64,000 nt of DNA. Source: Nepenthes gracilis. Lineage: Eukaryota > Streptophyta > Magnoliopsida > Caryophyllales > Nepenthaceae. Below, one piece after another: positions 47,829-58,599 of this stretch (position 1 is its first letter; every line of letters starts with the position of its first letter). The notes beneath the pieces were generated by a model, which was given only the letters and a program-made list of their open reading frames with translations, was not told where the DNA came from and did no database searches. Position numbers and translations under genes: made by a program. The DNA lies in assembly GCA_033239525.1 (NCBI GenBank), contig BSYO01000014.1, positions 6,986,536 to 7,050,535 on the forward strand. The letters run 5' to 3'.

Positions 47829-48823
47829 AATCTTATCTAACTGTTTCACAATTTTAGGTCCAAAGCACTTTTTCAAGGTTCAACAAAATTCATCATATTT
47901 TCAAGGCCGATTTCATTGTTCACACAATCCATGCTCCGGTCAATATTCAAAAGACCTTTACCCTTTTAACTTTTCAATTTCTATACAGTATTTTCATGCA
48001 GAGTAGTCCGGTCATAAAATGAACAGAAACATGGGCCAGCATATAAAAATCAATGTGGAGAGCTATATTCATGCAAGGCAATTTCGGATGTAATTGGAAC
48101 AATAAAGCATGTGCTAAACATGAACCAGAGTCAGGAATTTACAAAACGTGAAACTTAGTTCGGATTGATGCATGCTTCGTAATGAAACTTATACTTGTCA
48201 AAACAATGCTATAGAAAACAAACTCCGAAGTATACTTGCATTAAAACATTATTACAATTTAAACTTGAAAACAGATATACACTTGCCTGATTTCCAAATT
48301 CTTTCACTCCAACTGGCCTAAGGTTCCCTTTTCCTCTATGTCTCTAACTTCTTCTTGTACCGACTTTCTAACTCCTTTTTCAAATTAGGAGTTTAGTATT
48401 TATAGAGAATAGATTAGGTGGCAGCAAATGGGGTAAGTTAACTACTTTGTACTTCTTTTCTCGCACCCTCCCTTTCCTTTCTAGAAGGTCAGCAGGGTGG
48501 TTGGAAGCAAAGTATGGGCTTGCACTGATTATGATGATCGTCTACTCAGAATCGTTAATCTGATAGACTTACCAACTCTATCCTTTATATCATAATAAAA
48601 TATCCTTTCTGAATTCCTCTTTGGAATTCCTCTCATGGACTCTGGAATTATCGTCTAAGGTCTCCGGAATTATCGTCTCCAGAAACAAGGTCAAAATCAT
48701 GGTCTCCGAAAAACGTCTCCAAATCTCATTCAATCCTATCCAAAAAATGTCTCTGGAAGAATTGTCCCAAATTCATCTCCCGAATTCACAAAATTGTCTT
48801 CGGAAAAGGTCTCCAAAAAATTT

Positions 48824-49000
48824 TTCATCCAAGGCCTCCGGAATTTCATCCAAGGTCTCCAAAAAATTGTTCATCCAAGGCCTTAGAATTTCATCCAAAG
48901 TCTCCGAAAAATTGTTCATCCAAGGCCTCCGGAATTTCATCCAAGGTCTCCGAAAAATTGTTCATCCAAGGCCATCTGAATTTCATCCTCAAAGCTGTCC
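48824..49000 (-). repeat. 46-bp tandem repeat in chromovirus U3, 4 copies
   Basis: Units start at 48824, 48870, 48915 and 48961, with the same half-unit structure as 25345-25665. Confidence 0.9.
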
Positions 49001-49335
49001 AACATTTTGTCCTCAAAAGCATATTGGAAATTTTCTTCAAAAACAGGCTAGCAATCATCATCTCAAAGCTGCCTGGCATTTTGTATCTTGAAGCAAGCCC
49101 ACCAAGCTGTCTGACAAATTCTTCCTCTCAAAAGAAGCACTTTATGCCCAACATGTTCAAAACCCGTTCTTTATCGACTATGAAAAATTCAAGCCTTCCT
49201 AATATTTTTTTATTATCAAAGATCTTCAAAAATTGGTACATTACACAGGGTCTCCATCACACATAACATCAACTCTGGCCTTTAAAAGCTCACAAGGCCT
49301 AATTATCATGTTGTTTTTGGGTTTGGGATCTCACA

Positions 49336-49999
49336 AAAGCCTCCATTGAGGAATTGTAGAATTACCTTAGAAGTAACTCTAATCAAATAGTTTTAAGGAA
49401 TAAAATGGGCATGTTATGATAGAAAGGTGATCTTAGGAGATCACAAGCGGATTACTTGTTTAAGGATTGTAAAGATAAATCTTGACACTGCTAAGGAAAT
49501 TTTAGGATTATATTTTGCTGTATCGTTGATGAATCGACATCCTTAGGATAAGTGGAAGAAGGATTCCTAATTGGAATTACCCTTTCATTGTTCAAACTCA
49601 GTAACTGGAAGTTTTTGTTGAGAAATTACGAGTTCTGTCTTAAGAGATAGTTTTATCTAATAAGTTAAGAGTCAGAATAACTATGTTATGATGGAAGTTA
49701 ACCATGGGAATTTACAAGTGGATAGGTTTGTCTCAGGACGTTGTAAATAAATTTCTGTATCTTGAGAAAAATGAGTATCAATACTGGTAGCAAATGATAA
49801 GGGTCTATAGACTTGATGTGCTTTGGTACCTTAAAGAATATGAGAAAGGAAAATTATGGGTAGGCTCAATTGCTTGAAAAATAAAATGCCACATTCCTAA
49901 GTTGGAAAGTGGAGTTTTGTCTGGAATATTGGGATTATGAAATTTTGAGATGAGAAAACCCTAGTGGGTTCATGTTAGAATGACCCACTAATCAAGATT
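49336..49999 (+). repeat. LARD2 internal domain, segment 2
   Basis: It continues the domain interrupted at 23374. It resembles LARD1 near 36880 (TTGAGG...TAGAA..) in the expected position. No coding capacity. Confidence 0.55.
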
Positions 50000-50014
50000 A
50001 TGAAGAACATATTC
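50000..50014. other. Target-site duplication of ORF1-only LINE, left
   Basis: ATGAAGAACATATTC, matching 54514-54528 (ATGAAGAACGTATTC) with one difference. It is followed at once by the poly(T) of the - strand element. Confidence 0.9.
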
Positions 50015-50914
50015 TTTTTTTTTTTGGTAAGTAAAGTGCATTAAAAAAAATTACAAAACCTTTGAGCTAACTCCAAGTGTTTTTTTGACTTGAAATTAGA
50101 GGAAAGACCATGGGGAGTACCCCAAAACTCAAGAATAAGTCCTGATCTGACACCAAGACCCATGACATGAAAAAAATTAAAAACAACTGAAAATACATCA
50201 GAACATGGAAGATCATATACTCCCAAATAAAAGACACTAACTAAGCCTTCTAATGGCGGCATTGGCTATGTACATAGCAAACAGCATCAAACGTGCTAGG
50301 TGCAGACCGGGCATTGGCATTTACAGCAGACCGGATGAGAGCATAACATCATTCCAAACCGGCATTTTATGCCACGTCAGCTCTGATCGGTAGACAAAGA
50401 AATAGACCTTGGAGGATCATCAATCCTGCCAATCCAAAAACCAGCTGCCAATCCCAAAACCAGCTCAAGTGGCAGAGGATTCATCCCACCCATAGGGCAG
50501 CAAATCGTCTAATTAATCAACAGCATCCAGTAGTAGCTACCATCAGCATTTATGTGATAATTGCCACGATCAGCTCATATACCATTAAAAAACCACCCAG
50601 CAGCAACAACACCCAACAAAACCCATTGAATCAATAGGGCACTAGACCAAGGAAGCAGCACAGACTACTGCACCACCACGCCCAGAAAAAACAGATCAAA
50701 AACAGCAAGCCACCAAGAGCCAGTATATCAACAGGGTCTGTAAAATGTCCTGTAACCCCTGCACCATCAAGATCTCATCCTAGCACCACATCAGGATCAG
50801 CTGCTCTCCAGCAACAACTAGCAGCCAAGAGCCAGAAAATAGCTTTTCGAGCAGCATCAACCTTCAGCAGGGCATCACCAAATTCCATCTCCAGCAAAAA
50901 CAGCAGCAAAAAAA

Positions 50915-51860
50915 GCAGTATGAGGTATCATATTATACATTCCCATCACAAACCAGCAGGAGGTATCGGACAAACAGCAACTATGTCAACGCCATAGAAG
51001 TGCCAGCTTCGTCCACTTTCAACATCCAGATAGCTTCACTGAACAGCAGCAGAAAGCTGCAAGTCATCAGCCAACCAGATCAAAGAAGTGTCCTGCCAAA
51101 CCCGAAAACAAAGCAAGATGGAGCCTGCAACCTTCAAAAATAGCTGCAAAAAAAACAGTATGAGGTATCATATCATACCATCCCATCACAAACCAGCAAG
51201 AGGTATCGGACAAACAGCAACTATATCAACACCATAGAAGTGCCAGCTTCGTCCACTTTTAACATCCAGATAGCTTCACTGAACAGCAGCAGAAAGCTGG
51301 GATTCATCAGCCAACCAGATCAAAGAAGTGTCCTGCCAAACCCGAAAACACAGCAAGATGGAGCCTGTAACCTTCAAAAATAGCAGCAAAAAAAGCAGTA
51401 TGAGGTATCATATTGTACCATCACATCACAAACCAGTAGGAGGTATCGGACAAACAGCAACTATGTCAATGCCATAGAAGTGCCAGCTTCATCCACTTTC
51501 AGCACCTAGACAGCTTCACTGAACAGCAACAGAAAGCTGCGAGTCATCAGCCAACCAGATCAAAGAAGTTCCTGCCAAATGCCAAAACACAGCAAGATGG
51601 AGCCTGCAACCTTCAAAAATAGTAGCAAAAAAAGCAGTATGAGGTATCATATTATACCATCACATCACAAATTGCTTACCCAAAAAAAAAAAAAAACCAT
51701 CACATCACAAACCAGCAGGAGGTATCGGACAAACAGCAACTATGTCAACGCCATAGAAGTGCCAGCTTCATCCACTTTCAGCATCCAGACAGTTTCACTG
51801 AACAGCATCAGAAAACTGCGAGTCATCAGCCAACCAGATCAAAGAAGAGTAGATCAGCAA
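50915..51860 (-). repeat. 240-bp tandem repeat, about 4 copies
   Basis: CAGTATGAGGTATC recurs at about 50916, 51157, 51397 and 51636, a period of 239-240 bp. Copies are more than 90% alike by eye. The fourth copy carries a 40-bp interruption (51672-51711). It occupies the place where ORF2 would be expected. Confidence 0.9.
51672..51696 (+). mobile_element. Micro-insertion: LINE/SINE tail of 25 bp
   Basis: TTGCTTACCC followed by an A-run. It is flanked by two copies of CCATCACATCACAAA (51657-51671 and 51697-51711), of which the other repeat units carry only one. It is an extremely 5'-truncated retrotransposition event in + orientation. Confidence 0.8.
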
Positions 51861-52265
51861 CAACTCTAAAACTGACCCCATCAGAATTGGGAATGCTCAC
51901 GGGCAGAAAAAAGCAACAAAACTAAAGAAACCAGCAGCATATTTTAGCTCCAAAAAGACACTCCTAAACAGATTCCTAATCCTGCCAAACCCCAAACCCT
52001 CAAGCCAAAAAGGCTCTCAGATGGCGTTTTTGTTGACATTTGTGTTAGAGGAGGCCATAGATGACTTGGAAGCAGATTTGCACCATCTCCGAGACTTGGC
52101 AAGCTGCCAGGTTCCATCTTATACGGAAGAAAACTGATTGTGGTCCTCATCCTTTACTACTCGATCAGACAGCAACGGAGAGAACTTAGAGTCATCAAAT
52201 ATAAGGAGGCCAGCCACTAAGTCATCCAGATTGCTATATTGATAAGACGGGAAAACCGTCTTCGT

Positions 52266-54405
52266 TTACAACAGTGCAGAAAGAAACCCAAAAACTACCT
52301 TCTTCTCATCAAGAGATAAGAAAACAATGTATGGTTGGGAAGATTTGGCAACCACCAATAGTCTGAGGGCTCCAAAAAGGTCATCAGAAGAAAAGTCCCG
52401 ATCCACCGCAACCGAAGAAGAGGATGGTTTGAACTCATTCTTTGTCTCTTCGGTGACAGCGCACCAGCAACTTTCCATGAAAACATGCACAAGGTGCCTA
52501 TGCTCCGGAGTGAAGGAGGCAATATATTGTAGGGAATCTTTTGCCTCCACTAACAACTAGAGGGCATGAAGCATAGGCTCTTGACAAATAGGCTCAGCTA
52601 CCACAACCTCCACATTTGTAGAAGACAAGACCATGGAACTACTAGCCAGGGACAAATGGTCACCGGACGCTGGTTGGATCTGCACCTCCCTAGGGACATC
52701 CTGTGCCCAACCCTCCCGGCCACCATCCAAAGAATCTCCCAGGCTCACTGAAACTAGCTCAACCTGTACAGAAACATACAGGGCCACAATACATGAAGAA
52801 TCCAAGGAGTACTTACTTGAGAGATGTGAGATAGAGTTAGGTGTTAGGTCAAGATCAACTTCTAAATCAGGAGCCGAATCATGATGGATAAACTGGCCAT
52901 CCTGAGGGCTGTGGGAAGCTGCAACAGCTGATTCAACTCCCAACTCAAAATCTGTTGGCAAATTTGAAGGGACAACGACCCAAGCTGCCACTTCACAAGC
53001 TAGGAAAAGACGGCTCCACCATAACAGTAGCAGCCCTTGGTCCAAGAGCTTCCAACCGGGTCGCATCAGTACACAGCCTTATGAAAATTGGGTCACCACC
53101 AGCTACCGAAATTCCCTCAACACCAGCACCTAGACCACGGCTCAGCACCCTAAGAGCTTTTCCATGATGATCAGTAGGGGCTACAAGTGGGCTGGGGGAA
53201 GAAACCGTATCAAGAAAACCACTTGACTCTGCATCAGCAGGAGGCCTATCAACCAACTGAAGGTTCGTTGATAGCACAGATGACTTCTCAACTCTGTCAG
53301 AGCTAATAGGACAAGGAGCCATCATGGGACCCAAGCCTAGCTCAGGCTGGTCCAAACTAGGCACCAAATCATCCGAAACCTCATAACGCATAGCTGCACC
53401 AAGTTGACCTAAATCAGGGGCAAAACCTGGTCCAGTTTGCTGCATTCCAATCTGCTTATCCATGGAGGGAGGAACTGGAGTCTTTCTGGACCCCAAGCTC
53501 CTACCCGAGAGACCAGATGCCGACTGAGAATGACACAGGGCAGAGATATGCCCTCTCCTCGCCTATTTACCAGGAAATTCAACCTCAACTTCTACAACCA
53601 ACTCCACCTCAGTAGCAGAACACTTCTTAAGAATATTTTAGAGGGGAGAACCACATCCTGATTGACTTCAACACAAACCCGAGCATAATGCAAACAGTCC
53701 ATCTTAACCATGCCGGCATCAAATTGAATGGGTTTACCCACCGCGCAACTGGGTCCAATATTCAACAGGGACATTCCGCAATTTTATCCGGATCGGGAGA
53801 GAATTGAAGTTCTCTTTGGCCAAAGGCATACCCGGTAGCCAACATTTGAGAAAAAGAGTTTTACCTCTAAATGTCCACGGGCTTCTGGCCAGAACCACTT
53901 CTAAGTTAACATCAGAAGAAAAACGGAAGAGAAAGAACCCATTTGCACTCTCAGCAATATGGCAAATGCCACAACGCTGCCAAATCCGTCGTGCAATGTG
54001 GACAACAGATTGGAAGTGCAAGGTTTTACCAGAGAAGAAACCAAGTAATGTAAATTTCCAAACTTCCTTACTTTGTTGAATTACCTAGAGAGGAGGAGAA
54101 ATACAAGCAATTTTTCCATCCACACACTATGGAGGAAAGAAATGCAGAACAGGGAAGAAAGGCTTACCGCCATTCTGGACTAAGTCGGACCAGGAAGGGA
54201 TGTTCGCAACCAGCACACTTACAGGATTAGGTGTGCCGAAGATGCCCTCAGCAGGCAAGGGAGAAGAAGCCAGGGGGAGAACATTTGGACGCTGAGCGGA
54301 AGCGAACAAAGAGGGCGAGACTACCGGTTCTGAAGGACGAACGGGTAAAGAGGGAAGGGCGAGGTCCGAGAGAGATCCAAGAGGAGCTCCCAGGAGGCCG
54401 GCCAT
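52266..54405 (-). pseudogene. ORF1-like gene of the non-autonomous LINE (DUF4283 type)
   Basis: The likely start is the Met of MAGLLGAPLG (54405). The DUF4283 core (about 54020-53640) reads RRIWQRCGICHIAESANGF, FLFRFSS, SPWTFRGKTLFLKCWLPGMP, VPVEYWTQL and LHYARVCVEVNQDV. It parallels ORF1 of the LINE at 43590-43990 but is clearly diverged. A long Ser/Pro/Asp-rich C-terminal part continues to about 52266 in pieces. Frameshifts near 54100, 53750, 53600 and 53000 make it non-functional. Confidence 0.75.
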
Positions 54406-54513
54406 GGCCGGCTCCCCGACGCCAAAGCCAAAACGGCAATGCCGAAGAGAAAAATGAAACCCTAGAGATAAGAGAGAGATTCTCTCTCTAATGGGCCAAA
54501 CACCCCGAGACTC

Positions 54514-54528
54514 ATGAAGAACGTATTC
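54514..54528. other. Target-site duplication of ORF1-only LINE, right
   Basis: ATGAAGAACGTATTC, matching 50000-50014 with one difference. Confidence 0.9.
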
Positions 54529-55271
54529 AAGATTAATCAATGGGCTTATCGGTATGTCAACAAGATCTGAAATTGCTCAGTGTAGAAGTTTTGAGATTCT
54601 GAGGTTGCAAAGTGTTAAGGCCTTGAAATTTTAGGTAATGATCTAAAACTGTATCAAAATTATAATTACTGTTATAGTTAGGACTTTTGTTCTATGGTGA
54701 ATTGAGGATCTATGAGAATTATTTTTGGTATTATGGCTATCTTAAAATCAGTTTTAATCAAGGTTACTGCATAAATTAGGTGTTCAAAATGGAATATGTA
54801 TCTGATGAAAATGTTGATTTGTTGACATGCTAATGAAATGTGGAGGATGTAAAGTATCTTGTCTTAGATATTTGATTTTGTGTTGAAATTTATGTTGGAA
54901 TCTTAACCAAACTTGGTAAAGGAACTAGGATGTTGGTTGAAATTGTGATAGTGAATAGTAATTGGATGATTAGTCCCTGTATATTAAGATCTAAATTTTG
55001 AAATTCAAGGAGAATGCTCCAAATTTGAGGCATTTTGCTTGTATAAGGTTTGAAACTAAGTAAAAAAAAGTGACTAATGAAATAGGTTTGCCTTCGGATT
55101 TAGTGAAGTTGGGTCTGAAAAAGATGCATCAGATAATGAGGATCAAGGCAATTCTGATGTCTATGATTTTCTAGGATAATCACCTCAATCTGGAAATAAA
55201 TTGGAGACATTAAGAAGGTTTATTGATTCTGAAAAATTTAAGGACCATTAAATTTCGAGGACAAAATTTCT
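54529..55271 (+). repeat. LARD2 internal domain, segment 3
   Basis: Non-coding continuation to the 3' end. It closes with AAATTTCGAGGACAAAATTT (55250-55270), the same block that precedes the LARD1 PPT. Confidence 0.65.
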
Positions 55272-55286
55272 GTAAATGTGAGAAAG
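55272..55286 (+). other. LARD2 polypurine tract (degraded)
   Basis: GTAAATGTGAGAAAG, against AAGTGGGGGAGAA in LARD1. Confidence 0.65.
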
Positions 55287-56857
55287 TTTGAGATCCCAAT
55301 CCCAAAATATGATAATTATGGAATAATTATGTGGATGAAAATGATGCTAAGGTTTAAGAATGTGAAAAATTTGGTATCGAAGTAAAATGAGGCAAAATAA
55401 GGCTAAGGCAAAATATGTATGTTGATTTTAGGTCTTATTTCTAGGTTTTGTAAGCTTTTTGCTTCTAACACAACCCTAACCCCACGCCCTATGTTTTCTC
55501 CCATTTATTTTGGGATTTATGCACAATACGGACTCGAAACTTTGATCCCTAGACTCAGGAACGTGTTTACGTTATTTATTTAATGTTTACTTACATATAT
55601 CTTATATATGATATTTTGTATGTTTCAGAAATTATGTTGTGAACCGTTTATGAAGGGATTTATTATCCTGAATCTCTAAAGTTATGTTTGGCTTATTATG
55701 GTAGGAATTTTCTAAATTCTCCAAGTTTTATATCGATTTGTGCATGAATTTAAGGTCATGGGAAGACTTAAGCTCACAAGAATAAGAAAACATGTATTAG
55801 TATGCCCAAGAATATGGTTATGTATATTTCTACCCAAGAAATATGAAAATATGAAAAGTATAAGAAGGGGACTCTACTATTTGTTAAGAATTATGAACCA
55901 TTCTTCAGAGAGTAAGAATTAAGTGATAAGAACTAAATGTGAAAATTCCCTTAAGATTAGATAAGAAATTGGAACTCTATAATTTGTTATCCAATATTCG
56001 TTATCAGTTATCTGAATTCGTTATCTATTCCGTCAGTACCGGTATTGTCATCTGAATCCATTATCTATTCCGTCAGTACTAGTATTACCATCTAAATCCA
56101 TTATCTATTTCGTCAGTATCGATATTGCCATCTGAATCCGTTATCTATTCATCAGTATCGGTATTGTCATTTGAATTTGTTATATGTTTTGTCAGTACCG
56201 GTATTACCATCTATAACTACTTCTATATGATTCTATAGGCAAAAAGGAATCAGTTATTTGAATCCAATATCTGTATCCAAAGAAAATAAGAAACAAGATA
56301 TGGAAATGAAATATATTCTGAAAATTCATTTAATCATGCCTCATATTTATGCATCACGTATTATGCCCATATTTCATTTCCTTGTATTATTTGGAGTATA
56401 TTGCTTATGGTCTTTGTTATATTTGTGCCTTACTGAGTATTCGCTCACTCCTTGCTATTTTCATATCTTCAGATGAGCACAAGCTTATGTCTGATGAGAA
56501 GGAGTAGAGTTCGTGGGTTAAGCTAGGCTTTGAGGATATTTTTGTAGTTTTGTGCATTATATGGATGTGTTTTGGTTTTATTGATGATTTTTCAATGAGT
56601 TTAGTTTTTGCTATGTATGGATAATTTTATATACTTCTGCAAGTTTTTATGGTTTGTATTCAGGTACCGAATGGCATTTCTCTCTGCCAACGTTATGTCA
56701 AGAGATACGATGTTGGGGCCATGAATATATTGTGGCTTGTTGATCATGTGTTTGTTGTTATGATATGTATATATATTTGTACAGATTTCTAATTAGTTTA
56801 ACAACCATTTTGCAGGTGGAACCCTACTAATTTTCTATTAGAATATGGTCCGTCACA
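55287..56857 (+). repeat. LARD2 3' LTR
   Basis: It starts TTTGAGATCCCAATCCC (a mutated TGTGAGATCC) right after the PPT and ends GGTCCGTCACA at 56857. It is shorter (1.57 kb) than the others. The GC-rich segment and much of the leader are missing, and a 40-bp tandem array sits where the structured block is expected. Late-LTR words GTATTCGCTCACTCCTTG (about 56438) and GGTACCGAATGGCATTTC (about 56663) are kept. Confidence 0.7.
56021..56217 (+). repeat. 40-bp tandem repeat, 5 copies
   Basis: TTATCTATTC-type units start at 56021, 56061, 56101, 56141 and 56180. Each contains CAGTACCGGTATT, with ACCGGT as a 6-bp palindrome in the best units. Confidence 0.9.
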
Positions 56858-58599
56858 TCGACAAAGTATATCATTGTCAGAGATAGCAAGTCAGAGAGGA
56901 GCAATAGCCAATCTAAGTTCAAAGATATAAAATACTATCCTTTGTCATGTCTCGAATCTCGTGATTAATAGTAAACCAAATTAATATTAATTAGTCTATT
57001 TAAGCATCTAAATAATTATTGGACATAGACTTTCTGTCAATATCTTGACCGACCACAATTAAAATAACATAAACTATACATAGGATCCAATTCATGCCAT
57101 GTTAGTATGTGGCTCAAACACTAACTCAAAAATCTGATGTTGGACCTTATGTAAAGAATGATGGCTACTTTAAACAAGTATCAAAGTTTACTAACTATGA
57201 AAATAAATCATAAACAATAATCTAACAACCAAAAATCAATCGTTGGACAACCGAAGTAATTATAAAATCACAATAACATTAATCGATAGCCTGTTGTCTA
57301 GAAATTGAATTACGACAAACACAACATTCTCTAATAAGTTCTAAGGCTGTCCAATAATACAATACATAAATTCTAAACATCCTAACGCTATCGGGATTCT
57401 AATCATCAACTAAATATAACATTAATCAATATCTAAATATGTTCAGAATACAAAAATAGAATATTCAGTAGTCCAAACTCGAAATGATATGCCGACTAAT
57501 ATCCGAAAGCCACAATACCATAGTATAACATATTAAACATTATCTAAATACATAATATATCATTTTAAACTATATAAATTTGTCTATAACTCATAAATAA
57601 ACAATAAATATAACATAACCTCAAATCTAAACTCTTCGAATCAACTCAATCTATCATTCCATTCCATTCGACAAGCATCCGTGCATATCATCTGAAGGGG
57701 GTTAATAAAATGGTAAGGAATGAGTCAAAAACTCAACAAGACACTAAATAATAATGAATATATACATATCTTTACATTAAAAAAATAATAAAAAGATTAA
57801 TGAATCGGATTCAATGATATACCATGAACTTCCATAACAAATGCATGAACAACTTTTGTAGAATTCAGATTATTCTTATGATATTTTTATTCCATTTAAA
57901 TCATCAAAATATGTTTAATTTTGATTTATCTTAGGGATCAAAACCAGTAGGCCTTATGACTAGAGGAGCAGACAATTAAAACCCGAGTTGTATATACTCC
58001 AACACAACCAAAGTCATAACTACTAATCAAGTCCTGTAGGTGAGCTATCAACATATCACCCTATAGATGGAGTCAAATGCCAGTTCTTACTTACAGATGA
58101 CAGGTTTGGATATCAATATACCTCTATAATATATTGAGATATGTCATAATATACTACCCATTAAATTATAACCTTAGTCTAATGTAATTATTAGGAAAAA
58201 CTCTATACTTTTCTTTATAATTTTTAATTATCTCACTCATTAAGAAAATGATCATAATTCATCGCATAATAATAGAGTTTTCTGTATAATTCTATAGTGT
58301 TTTTCATGTCTTAATTCATGTAGCATCATTCTTAGCAACTTGTAAGAAATTTTGTAGAAATAGTGCAAGAATTAGCTTTATTTAAATTATGCTTGAATTT
58401 CGGTTTGTATACATGCATTTCAGAACCATAGTTAGAATTTAATACAATAAATTTAGCATAGTTTAGTGTAGAAATTAGCAACAGCCAATGCAAAATGAAA
58501 ATTTAAAACTTAGTATAGAAATCAGTAAGCATGCATAATATTTTCTAGAATTTCAGAACATGTAGTGAACAATTTAACTTGTAGGGACAGAACACCTTA
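56858..58599 (-). repeat. LTR-like fragment, - orientation, diverged
   Basis: It holds the late-LTR words in reverse order: GGATCC..CATGCCATG (about 57083), CATCTGAAGGGGG (about 57688), TGAGTCAAAAACTCAACAAG (about 57721), and the CAACACAACC half of the GATTGTGT hairpin (about 57998). No 5' LTR end is recognisable before the next LTR at 58600. Confidence 0.45.

Larger units (their letters stand above)
46777..49335 (-). repeat. Chromovirus 5' LTR (right copy)
   Basis: It is bounded by TGTGATGGAGC (46777) and GATCTCACA (49335), 2559 bp. It holds a TATA box at 48396-48405, a donor-like GGCAAGTGTA (about 48280), the structured block (47633-47828) and a 46-bp tandem array (48824-49000). It is clearly diverged from the 3' LTR by substitutions and indels, so this insertion is old. 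Confidence 0.9.
50015..54513 (-). mobile_element. Non-autonomous LINE derivative: ORF1 without ORF2
   Basis: 4.5 kb with poly(A) tail (50015-50027 on +), TTACC tail motif, and a 15-bp duplication. From the 5' end (54513) it has a short GA-rich UTR, an ORF1-type gene (54405-52266), an approximately 240-bp tandem array (50915-51860) and a CAGC-rich 3' region (50030-50910). No endonuclease or reverse transcriptase sequence is present anywhere. The tail resembles the 29026-30570 segment. It must rely on another LINE for retrotransposition. Confidence 0.75.

Noticed and set aside
52557..53066. 169-codon frame that could look like a host protein
   Set aside because: It is the low-complexity C-terminal part of the LINE ORF1-like gene, between the DUF4283 core and the tandem array, inside the target-site duplications.
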